Below are positions 17,543-26,493 of a stretch of DNA of 63,966 bases, in pieces; the stretch's first letter is position 1, and each line of letters opens with the position of its first letter. Under the pieces are notes generated by a model. That model was not told where the DNA came from, ran no database searches, and saw only the letters and a program-made list of their open reading frames with translations. This DNA comes from Bacteroidota bacterium. GTDB taxonomy: Bacteria > Bacteroidota > Ignavibacteria > Kryptoniales > JAKASW01. The stretch lies in the NCBI GenBank assembly GCA_021811615.1, contig JAJZNW010000064.1, forward strand, positions 1 through 63,966. Direction: 5' to 3'. A program made the position numbers and the translations under genes.

Positions 17543-18898
17543 TCAGAAAACAATCGTGAAAACGGTACGTTCCCCGGGTTTGGACCAAACGCTTATCAAA
17601 GCGCGATGCAGGTGGAGAATTTGGCGGGAGAGGCTCAGCCCTATCCCGGAGCCTGTGTCTTTCGTAGTGAAGAACGGTATGAATATCTTCTCCTGGACTT
17701 CCCTCGGTATGCCGGCGCCGTTGTCTTCGACTCTGATCGCTATTTTCCCTCGTTCTTCAAGATGGGCCGACAGCTCTATCTTCCCATCGGTTTTTCCGTC
17801 GAGAGCCTGGATCGAGTTCATCACGAGATTGAGAAGCACCTGCTCCAGCAAGTCCGGATCCGCGGTCAACTCCAGCGACTCGGGTTCGACGGCGATGGTG
17901 AGCTTTATACTGCTATTCTTCAGTGACGATCCCACAAGCTGTTCCACTCTTCTGAAAAGTGTAATGATCGGGAAAATCTTGAACTTCGGCTCCGGCACGT
18001 GTGTGAGCGTCCTGTACGAATTCACGAAGCGAAGCAGCCCCTCGCTTCTGGTCTCGATCGTCCTGACTGCGGTCTGAACGTCGCCGAATACCTGCGGAAC
18101 AGTCTCGCCTTGCTCGCGTGACTGCGTGCCGGAATCGGTCAGAAGTTTGTTCGCTGTGGATGCGAGCGACGCTATCGGCGCTATTGAATTGACGATTTCA
18201 TGTGTGAGTACCCGTATGAGGTTCTGCCACGCGTCGAGCTCGATTTCCTCCATTTCACCCCTGAGGTCCTGAAGCGAAGCGAGAGTATAACTGATCCCCC
18301 TCATTCTGAATTCGGAGGTCAGAATAGCCAGACGCACCGAGAGATTGTCGTTCTCCACACGGACGAGATTCCTTCCTCTGCGGTTGGCGTCCCGGACAGC
18401 GTCCAGGAGGTCGGGGCTGAGCGCTCCCAGCTCCTTGATATTCCTCAACGAAGGCATGCCGATGAGCCGCTTGGCGGCCCGGTTTATCACGTCGACCTTA
18501 CCGTCGTGCCGGAACACGATGAGCCCGACACTCAGGCGCTCGACGACGAACTGGAAGTATTGGAATTGGTCTTCTCTCTCGGACCTCATCTCCTCGAATC
18601 GCTGGGTTATTCTATTGAAGGTCCTGTTCAGTTCGTCGAACGCTTTGCTTCGCCCTGCAAGGCTGAACGTCTGGGTGAAATCTTCCGCTTCTATCGCCTC
18701 GAGGAACCTCGCCATGTTTCGATTTTTCCTTTCGATCCACCTTGCGAGTGCAAAAACCTGATAGACGGAAAGTGCTCCCATCAGCGCGGCGAGCCTGTAC
18801 AGGTCGGTGCGGAAAAGGAAGTAGGCAAATAGACACAACGTACCGGTCAGGAGGAGTACACGAACCACCGTCGCCATTCGGAAACGGTCAAGATGCAT
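17543..18898 (-). CDS. NtrY/NtrB-like sensor histidine kinase
   Basis: Membrane sensor kinase of 451 aa. Two N-terminal helices (about 10-28 and 33-50) flank almost no periplasmic loop. A HAMP-like linker (60-100), a PAS domain (about 115-215), a dimerisation helix with phospho-acceptor H233 in VLTHEIVNSIAPI, and an ATPase domain with N, G1 (VEDNGAGIP) and G2 (TGSGIGLSLS) boxes follow. Lack of an outer sensing domain suggests it senses the membrane, as in intramembrane-sensing kinases tied to ABC exporters. It lies 17 bp downstream of its NtrC-type partner on the same strand, and divergent from a MacB-like exporter that it probably helps control. Confidence 0.93.
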   Translation of the reverse strand: MHLDRFRMATVVRVLLLTGTLCLFAYFLFRTDLYRLAALMGALSVYQVFALARWIERKNRNMARFLEAIEAEDFTQTFSLAGRSKAFDELNRTFNRITQRFEEMRSEREDQFQYFQFVVERLSVGLIVFRHDGKVDVINRAAKRLIGMPSLRNIKELGALSPDLLDAVRDANRRGRNLVRVENDNLSVRLAILTSEFRMRGISYTLASLQDLRGEMEEIELDAWQNLIRVLTHEIVNSIAPIASLASTANKLLTDSGTQSREQGETVPQVFGDVQTAVRTIETRSEGLLRFVNSYRTLTHVPEPKFKIFPIITLFRRVEQLVGSSLKNSSIKLTIAVEPESLELTADPDLLEQVLLNLVMNSIQALDGKTDGKIELSAHLEERGKIAIRVEDNGAGIPREVQEKIFIPFFTTKDTGSGIGLSLSRQILHLHRALISVWSKPGERTVFTIVF

Positions 18899-18915
18899 CG
18901 GATATCTCTTCAGTT

Positions 18916-20301
18916 CTATAACCCGTACTTTCTCATTCTACGGTAAAGGGCGGTCCTTGTCAGGCCAAGTTCCTTCGCCGCAGCCGATACGCTGCCATCA
19001 TGCTTCTTGATCACCATCTCGATATGCTTTCTTTCGACCTGGAGCAATGAATGCTCCGGACCCGAAGCGTCTTCGCGCGCGACAGCCGACGGCGAGAGTA
19101 GTATTTCTTCAGGCCTTATGGAATCCGATTCTGTCAGTATGACGGCCCTCTCGATGACATGCTGGAGTTCCCTGACGTTACCGGGCCAGTGATAGTTGCC
19201 AAGCACTCTGACCGTATCAGGAGATACATGAATGCCCGTCTTCTGGTACTTCCTTCCGTAAATCTTCATGAAGTGTTCCACGAGAAGAGGAACATCGTCG
19301 CGTCGCTCCCGGAGCGGCGGGAGGTTGATCTCAACAGTATTTATCCTGTAGAGGAGGTCCTCTCTGAATTTCTTCTGTGCCACCATTTCATGGATCGGCG
19401 CGTTGGTGGCGGTGATGAGGCGTATATCGATAGGCCGGGGAGTATCCGAGCCTACCCGCATGATCTCGCGCCTTTCCACCACGGCAAGCAGTTTCGCCTG
19501 GAAAGAGAGAGGGAGGTTCGCTATTTCATCCAGGAAGAGCGTACCGCCGGAAGCGACTTCGAATCTACCCATACGCTCATTCGTCGCACCGGTGAACGAG
19601 CCCTTTTCATGCCCGAAGAGTTCGCTCTCGAAAAGAGACTCGGTCACCGCCCCCATGTCAACCGGAATGAAAGGGTTCGCAGCGCGGTTGGAAAATCGAT
19701 GTATGGCCCGCGCGACCAGTTCTTTGCCTGTGCCGTTCTCGCCGAGGAGGAGTATGTTCGCCTCGGTGGCGGCTACCTTGCGTATCGTCTCGAAAACTCG
19801 GACCATCGCCTGAGACTTACCGACCATGTCGAGAAATGGCTGATCGAGTTCCGCACTCAGAAGCTTCTCCCTGTTCCGGGACGCTTCCAGCTCTACCCTC
19901 GATTCCCGGAGCTTCAGCGCCGATGAAAGTGTGGCAAGAATCTTCTCGTTCTGCCATGGTTTCACCACGAAGTCGGTAGCCCCTTCCTTAATCGCCCTGA
20001 CAGCTGTATCTATGTCGCCATATGCCGTTATAAGTATCACCACCGCTGCGGGATCAATCGCCAGGATCTTGTTCAGCCATCGGAAGCCTTCTTCCCCCGT
20101 CGTCACTCCCTTAGCGTAGTTCATATCGAGGAAGACGACGTCGTAAGTCTTCGACTTCATCCGTTCTTCGATCTTCCTGGGATCCTTTTCAGTCTCGACG
20201 GACGCCAAATGCGGCTTCAGAAGGAGTTCAAACGCGGTCAGGACAGCTACATCGTCGTCCACAATTAACGCTGTGCCGTCTTTTTCAATCGATGATGCCA
20301 T
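18916..20301 (-). CDS. NtrC-family sigma-54 response regulator
   Basis: Response regulator of 461 aa. The receiver (residues 10-125) has the acidic pair in LIVDDD and phospho-acceptor D59 in VVFLDM. The AAA+ domain has Walker A (GENGTGKE), the sigma-54 contact loop in the form GSFTGA, and Walker B (GTLFLDE). A Fis-type helix-turn-helix ends the protein ([22 protein letters not shown] region). It activates sigma-54 promoters when phosphorylated. Paired with the downstream kinase. The divergent ABC exporter operon is the obvious target, and the 217-bp gap between them holds imperfect sigma-54-like sites in both directions. Confidence 0.95.
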   Translation of the reverse strand: MASSIEKDGTALIVDDDVAVLTAFELLLKPHLASVETEKDPRKIEERMKSKTYDVVFLDMNYAKGVTTGEEGFRWLNKILAIDPAAVVILITAYGDIDTAVRAIKEGATDFVVKPWQNEKILATLSSALKLRESRVELEASRNREKLLSAELDQPFLDMVGKSQAMVRVFETIRKVAATEANILLLGENGTGKELVARAIHRFSNRAANPFIPVDMGAVTESLFESELFGHEKGSFTGATNERMGRFEVASGGTLFLDEIANLPLSFQAKLLAVVERREIMRVGSDTPRPIDIRLITATNAPIHEMVAQKKFREDLLYRINTVEINLPPLRERRDDVPLLVEHFMKIYGRKYQKTGIHVSPDTVRVLGNYHWPGNVRELQHVIERAVILTESDSIRPEEILLSPSAVAREDASGPEHSLLQVERKHIEMVIKKHDGSVSAAAKELGLTRTALYRRMRKYGL

Positions 20302-20379
20302 GGAAAAATCTAATAATCCTTTCCTTCTAAAGCGAATTTTCTCGTCTCAGGCCACGATTTTGAGAGTGTATCAAATCCG

Positions 20380-20395
20380 CACACTAGACGTGCCA
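20380..20395 (-). promoter_or_regulatory. Possible sigma-54 promoter for the two-component pair
   Basis: Minus-strand TGGCACG-TCTA-GTGTG. The -24 box is perfect, but the -12 element reads GT where GC is expected. A start near 20369 would give a leader of about 68 nt. Confidence 0.25.
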
Positions 20396-20454
20396 GAATC
20401 GAACACCCCGGAAATCAAATGCATTAATCCAGCGTGTATGCGGTCGAAACGGTC

Positions 20455-20470
20455 GGGCACAATCTTTGGA
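20455..20470 (+). promoter_or_regulatory. Possible sigma-54 promoter for the ABC exporter operon
   Basis: GGGCACAATCTTTGGA has the -24 GG and most of the GGCAC box at the right distance from TTTGG, but the -12 dinucleotide is GG, not GC. Its position, about 50 bp before the ATPase ATG, is suitable. Confidence 0.3.
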
Positions 20471-20518
20471 GATTATTCAGCGTCGTAATGTGTTGATAAT
20501 AACGACGAGGCTTAATGA

Positions 20519-21223
20519 ATGATTCGACTCTACAACCTAAAAAAGGTCTACAGAACCGACCAAGTCGAGACGATCGCCATCGCGAACGCCAATCTCCGAA
20601 TCGACCCGGGGGAATTCGTGGCTATCACGGGACCCTCGGGATCAGGTAAAACAACCTTGCTTACCATACTCGGGCTCCTGGACAATCCGACAGAAGGACA
20701 GTATTACTTTCTCGGTGAAGATGTCTCGAAGTTGTCGGAGAAGCGGCGAGCGGATCTTCGCAGGAAGAATATCGGATTCGTATTTCAGAACTTTAACCTT
20801 ATCAACCAGCTTACCGTGTATGAGAATATCGAGTTGCCGCTCCTGCACATAGGTGTAGCGTCGTTGCAGCGCAAACAGATGGTCATGGCTGTAATGGATA
20901 AGCTTCGCATCACCACCAGGCGGAATCACTACCCGCAACAGCTTTCTGGCGGACAACAGCAAAGAGTGGCGGTTGCGAGAGCCGTTGTAGGAAATCAGAA
21001 ACTGATCCTGGCAGATGAGCCGACCGGCAATCTTGATTCGAGGAACGGTGAGGAAGTAATGGAGTTGCTGGGAAAACTTAACGAGGACGGTGCGACGGTC
21101 GTCATGGTCACACACTCGACCGAATACGCCAGCTGGGCCAACCGGATAGTCCAGCTTTTTGACGGCCACGTGACCAATGAAAATATCTTAGAAGGAATGA
21201 GGAGTGTTTCGGAGCTATCTTAA
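20519..21223 (+). CDS. MacB/LolD-type ABC transporter ATPase
   Basis: ATPase subunit of 234 aa with Walker A GPSGSGKTT, a Q-loop in FVFQNFNL, signature LSGGQQQR, Walker B LILADEPTGNLD and the switch His in VTHS. The Q-rich signature and overall sequence fit the MacB/LolD branch, which powers FtsX-fold permeases in mechanotransmission rather than transport through a channel. GAGG lies upstream of the start. The permease gene begins 20 nt before this stop. Part of an exporter controlled, by position, by the divergent NtrY/NtrC pair; export of a peptide, such as the one encoded at 26.5 kb, is a hypothesis. Confidence 0.95.
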   Translation: MIRLYNLKKVYRTDQVETIAIANANLRIDPGEFVAITGPSGSGKTTLLTILGLLDNPTEGQYYFLGEDVSKLSEKRRADLRRKNIGFVFQNFNLINQLTVYENIELPLLHIGVASLQRKQMVMAVMDKLRITTRRNHYPQQLSGGQQQRVAVARAVVGNQKLILADEPTGNLDSRNGEEVMELLGKLNEDGATVVMVTHSTEYASWANRIVQLFDGHVTNENILEGMRSVSELS

Positions 21224-23588
21224 GACAATCTTCAGAAACATTTCCGGCTCCAGGGTCTACTTCTTCATCAACGTCGCGGGCCTGTGCATAGGGTTCACGA
21301 TATTCACGTTGATAATGCTCTACGTTCTGAACGAGCTGAGCTACGACACGTTCAATAAGAAAGCCGACAGGATATACAGGGTGGTCGAGCTTCAGAAATC
21401 TCCGGAGGGACAAGTCCAACGCGTTGCCATTACGATGCCTGCACTTGCGCCGGCGCTGAAGAGGGAATTCCCGGAGATAGAGAGCACAGCACGATTTGTT
21501 TTGTGGCCGACTGTCCTATGCCACTACCGTGAGAGACGTTTCTATGAAGACGGGTTAGCCTTTGCAGATTCCAGCATTTTTGACATCTTCACATTCCATT
21601 TTGTCGAGGGTAACCCATCGACAGCGCTAAACGGCACTGACGACATAGTCATTGACCAAACGACTGCAAGAAAATATTTCGGCGATACCGACCCCATCGG
21701 GAAATTCATATACATCGATGCCAACATCCGCCAAGGAGCCTTCCAGGTTACCGGGGTTATTAGAGACTTCCCAGAGAATTCCCACCTGAGTTTCAATATG
21801 ATAGCTTCGATTCGTACTCTTGAAAGAGGCTTACACATTTTCAATGGGTGGGCAGATAATGATGTTGTAACCTACATACTTCTTAGGAAGGGAGCTGGCC
21901 ACGACATTGTTCAACGGAATCTTCCAACATTCTTAAAAAGCAGACTACCCGAGAACCTATGGAAAGGTTTGGAACTTTACCTGCAGCCGCTTGAAGACGT
22001 TCATTTATTTTCCGGGCAAATACTCTATCAAATCAACCACAACATCGGCAGTATAGAAAACGTGAGATTGTTCACACTTATTGCCTTGTTTGTGATTTTC
22101 CTCGCATGCATCAACTTCATTAATTTGACAACGGCCCGGTCCGCAATAAGGGCACGGGAAGTGGGCATTAGAAAGCTGCTAGGGTCTTACCATTCGCATC
22201 TGATTTATCAATTTATTGGCGAATCGATTGTAGTTGCGATTTTCGCCTTTATGCTATCACTGCCTGTTGTCGAGGCTATTCTCCCGACTTTCAATTCGAT
22301 GATGCGAGACAGGATAGTCGTCTCATATGACAATCAACTGCCGTTTCTTCTCGGTATATTTCTCATCGCGATAGCGGTAGGTCTGATTGCGGGAGTCTAC
22401 CCCGCATTTTACCTTTCTTCGGTTCGACCAGCAGAGCTCCTCAAAGGAAGATACGCTTCAAGCAAGAGAGGTATATTTCTGAGGAAAGCGCTGATAACAT
22501 TACAATTCAGTATTGCCGTTGGTTTAGTCACTGCCACAAGCATCATAGTTGGACAGATGAATTACTTCTCTAGTGAACCGCTGGGTTTCAACGGAAAGAA
22601 CTTGATGTATATCCCTTTGCGGGATGTCCAGTCGCGGAGTAAAATACCCTTGGTTAGTGAACGACTTATTATGGATCCGAACGTTATCGCCGTTTCGGCG
22701 GGTGAATTGACCGGGTCAGGTGGAACTCAGCGAGAAGTGTCGATACTCGGAAAGGATGGGTGGTCTCGACGGATTGTTAGGGAGAGTTTTGATGACTACG
22801 GCTACGCGAAAACCATGGGCATGAGAATGGTGGAGGGGAGATATTTTTCGAGGGATCACCCCTCTGATTCTTTGGCGGTTATCGTGAATGAAACAATGAT
22901 TAAAGCATTCGGGTTGAAAAAGCCAATCGGAAAGGAAATCCAGACCGCTAACGGTTCGATATACAAAGTAATCGGAGTGATAAAGGATTTCAATTATTTT
23001 TCGTTGCGCAACAAAATAGATCCTCTTGTCATGTGGCTAGCGCCAAATAGGTGCCAGTATCTCTTAGTTAGAGTTTCCAAAAAAGACGTGAAATCCACCA
23101 TCAACTTGGTTCAGAAGACGTGGAACACACTGTTGCCGAATCACCCGTTTGAATACGGATTTCTCCATAGTTACCTCAGTGCTAGGTATGGCAGCGAAAG
23201 AGAGAGCGAACATCTGCTAATTCTATTTTCACTCGTCGCTGTTCTCGTTGCGTGCCTTGGCCTCTTCGGACTCACTATGCATACGACCGAACAACGAATC
23301 AAAGAAATCGGGATCCGTAAGGTACTTGGCGCTTCCGTCACTGACGTGGTTTTCATGCTTTCGCGCGAAACAATCTGGCTCGTGCTGACCGCCTCTGTAA
23401 TAGCGTGGCCTGTGACTTACTATTTCATGAACAGATGGCTCAACGGATTTGCTTACCGGATTAGTCTTACTCTTTTTCCTTTTCTCTTTTCAGGATTGCT
23501 GGTGTTTATGATTGCAATGCTCACACTTAGCTTCCAAGCGATGAGTGCGGGACTTTCAAATCCATCTGAAGCGCTGAGATATGAATAG
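21204..23588 (+). CDS. FtsX/MacB-type ABC permease, duplicated form
   Basis: Permease of 794 aa with two MacB-like units. Unit 1 has a helix at 17-40, a large periplasmic domain to about 280, then three helices (about 285-310, 335-360, 375-405). Unit 2 has a helix near 430, a second periplasmic domain to about 660, and three final helices (675-700, 725-745, 760-785). The motif ARSAIRAREVGIRKLLGS in unit 1 is echoed by TEQRIKEIGIRKVLGAS in unit 2. This two-unit layout is usual in FCB-group bacteria. GTG start, overlapping the ATPase gene by 20 nt, so translation is coupled. Such permeases commonly expel antimicrobial peptides or move lipids or peptides to the surface; the substrate here is unknown. 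Confidence 0.94.
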   Translation: MFRSYLKTIFRNISGSRVYFFINVAGLCIGFTIFTLIMLYVLNELSYDTFNKKADRIYRVVELQKSPEGQVQRVAITMPALAPALKREFPEIESTARFVLWPTVLCHYRERRFYEDGLAFADSSIFDIFTFHFVEGNPSTALNGTDDIVIDQTTARKYFGDTDPIGKFIYIDANIRQGAFQVTGVIRDFPENSHLSFNMIASIRTLERGLHIFNGWADNDVVTYILLRKGAGHDIVQRNLPTFLKSRLPENLWKGLELYLQPLEDVHLFSGQILYQINHNIGSIENVRLFTLIALFVIFLACINFINLTTARSAIRAREVGIRKLLGSYHSHLIYQFIGESIVVAIFAFMLSLPVVEAILPTFNSMMRDRIVVSYDNQLPFLLGIFLIAIAVGLIAGVYPAFYLSSVRPAELLKGRYASSKRGIFLRKALITLQFSIAVGLVTATSIIVGQMNYFSSEPLGFNGKNLMYIPLRDVQSRSKIPLVSERLIMDPNVIAVSAGELTGSGGTQREVSILGKDGWSRRIVRESFDDYGYAKTMGMRMVEGRYFSRDHPSDSLAVIVNETMIKAFGLKKPIGKEIQTANGSIYKVIGVIKDFNYFSLRNKIDPLVMWLAPNRCQYLLVRVSKKDVKSTINLVQKTWNTLLPNHPFEYGFLHSYLSARYGSERESEHLLILFSLVAVLVACLGLFGLTMHTTEQRIKEIGIRKVLGASVTDVVFMLSRETIWLVLTASVIAWPVTYYFMNRWLNGFAYRISLTLFPFLFSGLLVFMIAMLTLSFQAMSAGLSNPSEALRYE

Positions 23589-23630
23589 AATGTATATCAT
23601 GAATGAGCGCTCGAGTGTTTGCCCCATCAT

Positions 23631-23646
23631 GTCGGGTTCTCCCGAC
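23631..23646. terminator. Short hairpin after the permease gene
   Basis: GTCGGG-TTCT-CCCGAC, 43 bp past the permease stop and 50 bp before the sigma-54 activator start. No T-tract, so at best a weak terminator or an mRNA-stabilising stem. Confidence 0.3.
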
Positions 23647-23695
23647 GAATGTTGATTCCCAAGAACTAATGCAGAACTTGAATAGAGGTGATCCG

Positions 23696-24682
23696 ATGCC
23701 AACGTCAATCAACGGGACTTATTGTTCCGCAGTTATATTGAATGCCAACGTACGAAACATTTACGAACGAGCCCGCAAGCTTTCAAAATCGGACCTTCCC
23801 ATACTCATCTCGGGAGAGACCGGGACGGGAAAGGAAATCCTGTCGCGGTTCATCCACGAAAACTCGCCGAGGAATTCCACCGGCGATTTTGTCGCCCTGA
23901 ACTGTGCGACGATCCCCGACCATCTGATAGAGACCGAACTTTTCGGATACAGCAAAGGCGCGTTCACGGATGCCAGGAGCGACAAGATCGGGCTCCTCAC
24001 GGTCGCCGACGGCGGGACGCTCTTTCTCGACGAAGTGGCCGAGATGAGTCTCGCAGTGCAAAAGAAACTTCTGAGGGCCTTGGAATACCGGGAGTTCTAC
24101 CCGATCGGCTCCGTTACACCGACGAAGGTAAACTTCAGGCTTGTCTGCGCTACCAGCGAGGACCTGGATAAGATGGTCACAGAAAAAACCTTCCGGGTCG
24201 ATTTATACCACCGGATCCACGCGTGCGAGCTGACCCTCCCTCCCCTGCGCGACCGGATCGACGAGATTCCTTTGCTGGCGAGATATTTTCTCGAAATCAA
24301 CGGCAGACGAGACATCCTTATGTCTCCCGACGTGACGGAGATATTTTCCTGCTACAATTGGCCCGGCAACATAAGAGAGCTGAAGAATGTAGTCGAGTAT
24401 GCGCTGGCCGTTCTCGACGAGAACGAACACGTAATAGAAGTGTACCACCTTCCCGAAGAAAAGTTCTACCGCATGAACTGCGGAATCCTCAGAGGCATGA
24501 ACCTCACCCTCAAGGAAAAGGAAAGGTGTTTCAAGGAGAACCTCGTCAGTGCCGCTGTGACGGCTTGTTCGGGAGATTACAAATCCGTGGCACAGACGCT
24601 CGGAACCTCAAAGAGCACTGTCTACGAGATCGTAGCCGGGAAGAATTCAAGAGTCTCAGCCCCCGCCGTCGTCGAAGACTGA
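23696..24682 (+). CDS. Stand-alone sigma-54 activator (AAA+ and Fis HTH, no sensor domain)
   Basis: Enhancer-binding protein of 328 aa made only of the AAA+ core and a Fis-type DNA-binding tail. Walker A is GETGTGKE (residues 40-47), the sigma-54 contact loop reads GAFTDA (88-93) rather than GAFTGA, Walker B is TLFLDE (108-113), and the tail has the SVAQTLGTSKSTVYEIV helix-turn-helix. No receiver, GAF or PAS domain precedes the core, so it is either always active, as PspF is without PspA, or held by a partner protein. Start chosen for GAGGTG 5 nt upstream; an earlier ATG at 23603 lacks a ribosome site. It sits directly before a region with two matched dyads and a sigma-54 promoter for the radical SAM gene, its probable target. 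Confidence 0.92.
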   Translation: MPTSINGTYCSAVILNANVRNIYERARKLSKSDLPILISGETGTGKEILSRFIHENSPRNSTGDFVALNCATIPDHLIETELFGYSKGAFTDARSDKIGLLTVADGGTLFLDEVAEMSLAVQKKLLRALEYREFYPIGSVTPTKVNFRLVCATSEDLDKMVTEKTFRVDLYHRIHACELTLPPLRDRIDEIPLLARYFLEINGRRDILMSPDVTEIFSCYNWPGNIRELKNVVEYALAVLDENEHVIEVYHLPEEKFYRMNCGILRGMNLTLKEKERCFKENLVSAAVTACSGDYKSVAQTLGTSKSTVYEIVAGKNSRVSAPAVVED

Positions 24683-24964
24683 GTCCCTCATCGCTCGGCC
24701 CCGGCACCGCCGGAATCAGACGATAGAGTAACGTCGTCCACCACCGCGTGATGGCCGCGGAGATCAATACCGCGTTCGCCTGTGCGGCCCCTGAATGTGT
24801 CTGAGTGCGGGAGCCGGAGATCCGGCGCAGTGCATCTATTGACCGGCATAAGTACGACAGAATTCCTCGACAGGCTTCAACTCTAAGAATCATCTAATCC
24901 GATTTTGAAATAATTCCGGTTCCATTCTCCACCGGTAAGTGCACTCCGGCTGCGCCTCAATCAT

Positions 24965-24982
24965 TTTCCGAAATCCCGGAAA
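24965..24982. promoter_or_regulatory. Upstream activator dyad 1
   Basis: TTTCCGAAATCCCGGAAA: 6-bp inverted arms around a 6-bp centre, 80 bp upstream of the sigma-54 promoter. It matches dyad 2 at most positions (shared form TTTCCRRAATYYCGGAAW). Confidence 0.65.
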
Positions 24983-24996
24983 GAATAAAATGCCTG

Positions 24997-25014
24997 TTTC
25001 CAGAATTTCGGAAT
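24997..25014. promoter_or_regulatory. Upstream activator dyad 2
   Basis: TTTCCAGAATTTCGGAAT, starting 32 bp after the start of dyad 1 (about three helical turns, so the same DNA face) and ending 48 bp before the sigma-54 promoter. Confidence 0.65.
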
Positions 25015-25062
25015 CTCTTCTCTCGTATCTGCGCATTCGCGTCAAAAACAGATTTGTGGGTC

Positions 25063-25078
25063 CGGCACAGTATTGGCA
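25063..25078 (+). promoter_or_regulatory. Sigma-54 promoter of the radical SAM/peptide operon
   Basis: CGGCACAGTATTGGCA has the exact GG-N10-GC spacing (GG at 25064-25065, GC at 25076-25077) and the GGCAC box of the -24/-12 consensus. Transcription would start near 25089, giving a leader of about 24 nt that still holds the GGAG ribosome site of the radical SAM gene. Confidence 0.75.
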
Positions 25079-25112
25079 CTAATACTATCGTGAACAAAAC
25101 CGGAGACAAGAA

Positions 25113-26456
25113 ATGAGCTATAAAAAGAGTCGCTACAACGTGATAGCGAAGAACGATAAAGGGTCCCGCCTTTTCAATTCAAGGACAGGCGCAATAATCG
25201 AGCTCGACAAGTTTGATCCGCTCTTCCCCTCGTTTGCCGAAGCGTGGAAACAACAGAAGTTCGAGCTCAGTGACCACATTTGGTTCTCCGCGTTGAGGGA
25301 CATCGGGTTCATTGTGCCTGAAGATCTGAACGAGATTTCGGACTATATGGCGGCGTTTGACGGAATGCAGAAGACTGCCGACCATATGAATTTGATCGTT
25401 ATGCCGACAGAGCAGTGCAACTTCCGTTGCGTCTATTGTTACGAGAGCTTCCTGAAGCCCCAGATGAACAAAAAGATGCAGGAAGGGCTTAAGAAATATA
25501 TTTCAACTAGTATGGAACGCGTCAGAGCGTTTTCGATTGAATGGTTTGGCGGTGAACCTCTCCTCGGAAAAGAAGTGATTAGGAATATATCGACCCACGC
25601 CGTTGCTCTCTCGAGGGAGCACAATGTTTCTTTTGGATCTGCTATCACGACTAACGGCTACCTTCTGGATCCCGGCACATTCGACGAAGCGGTCACCGAG
25701 TGGAACCTAAAACAGTTCCAGATAACCGTTGACGGTCCGAGAGAGTTTCACGACAAACGCAGGGTCTTAGAATCCGGAGGACCGACTTTCGACAAGATTA
25801 TTTCCCACCTTGAGTACATTGCAAAGTCGGATTATCCCGACCTTCTATATGTAGTGAGAATGAACGTGGACAGGGAAAACCTCAGGACTGTCCCAGAATT
25901 CGCGCGAATCGTCAAGGAAATCGTCGGAGACGACAAGAGAGCCAGGTTTTTTGCAAGACCGGTGTGGGGGAAGAGCGAGTGCGATCTTCTCACAAACTTT
26001 GAATCAAGAAGTCTGAGGAAGCAGATGGTGGAGATTTGCGAAGAAACCGGATTGCATCTCTTCGATACCGACCTCTTCCTTCATCCCGGCGGTGGGATGT
26101 GTTACGCCGCTGATTCACATTCCCTCGTGGTTGGACCTGACGGGGCTTTGTACAAGTGCACTTCCGCGTTCGAGCTTCCCGAGAATTTTGTAGGCAAGCT
26201 CACGGAGGATGGTACGGTTGAGCTCAAACTGGACAACTATAGCCTGTGGGTAAAACCCGGCACTGAAAAATATTCACAATGCCGTCAATGTGCGATTCTC
26301 CCCGTCTGTAATTCGGGTCATTGCCCGAAAATCGATATTGAAAGAACGAAAAGAAATGAGGACATGAGCCGTCCCGTGTGTCCTCCTTTCAAAGAGGACA
26401 TCAAGACGTTCGTGGCAACCGCTGCCATAGAAGAAGAATATGCCAATGTTGAATAA
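25113..26456 (+). CDS. Radical SAM/SPASM peptide maturase
   Basis: Cytoplasmic [4Fe-4S]/S-adenosylmethionine enzyme of 447 aa. Residues 1-85 form an N-terminal domain (YNVIAKNDKGSRLFNSRTGA...) like those of peptide-maturing radical SAM proteins, possibly binding the leader peptide. The radical SAM cluster motif is C102-x3-C106-x2-C109 in TEQCNFRCVYCY. The C-terminal SPASM domain, which binds auxiliary clusters, shows Cys in GGMCYAAD and YKCTSAF, then CRQC-x5-C-x4-C and a last Cys in RPVCPP. Such enzymes install thioether, C-C or other crosslinks in ribosomal peptides. GGAG lies 7 nt before the ATG. The gene 37 bp downstream encodes a 35-aa Cys-rich peptide, the likely substrate. The exact chemistry cannot be told from sequence. 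Confidence 0.93.
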   Translation: MSYKKSRYNVIAKNDKGSRLFNSRTGAIIELDKFDPLFPSFAEAWKQQKFELSDHIWFSALRDIGFIVPEDLNEISDYMAAFDGMQKTADHMNLIVMPTEQCNFRCVYCYESFLKPQMNKKMQEGLKKYISTSMERVRAFSIEWFGGEPLLGKEVIRNISTHAVALSREHNVSFGSAITTNGYLLDPGTFDEAVTEWNLKQFQITVDGPREFHDKRRVLESGGPTFDKIISHLEYIAKSDYPDLLYVVRMNVDRENLRTVPEFARIVKEIVGDDKRARFFARPVWGKSECDLLTNFESRSLRKQMVEICEETGLHLFDTDLFLHPGGGMCYAADSHSLVVGPDGALYKCTSAFELPENFVGKLTEDGTVELKLDNYSLWVKPGTEKYSQCRQCAILPVCNSGHCPKIDIERTKRNEDMSRPVCPPFKEDIKTFVATAAIEEEYANVE

Positions 26457-26493
26457 ACTCCTATATGCATCGTTGGAAGGGAGGTGAAAAGAG

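Larger units (their letters stand above)
24683..25112 (+). other. Control region of the radical SAM/peptide operon
   Basis: 430 bp with no gene. It contains two 18-bp dyads and a sigma-54 promoter, listed separately. The first 200 bp show only short G+C-rich stems and no clear terminator for the activator gene. Confidence 0.6.
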
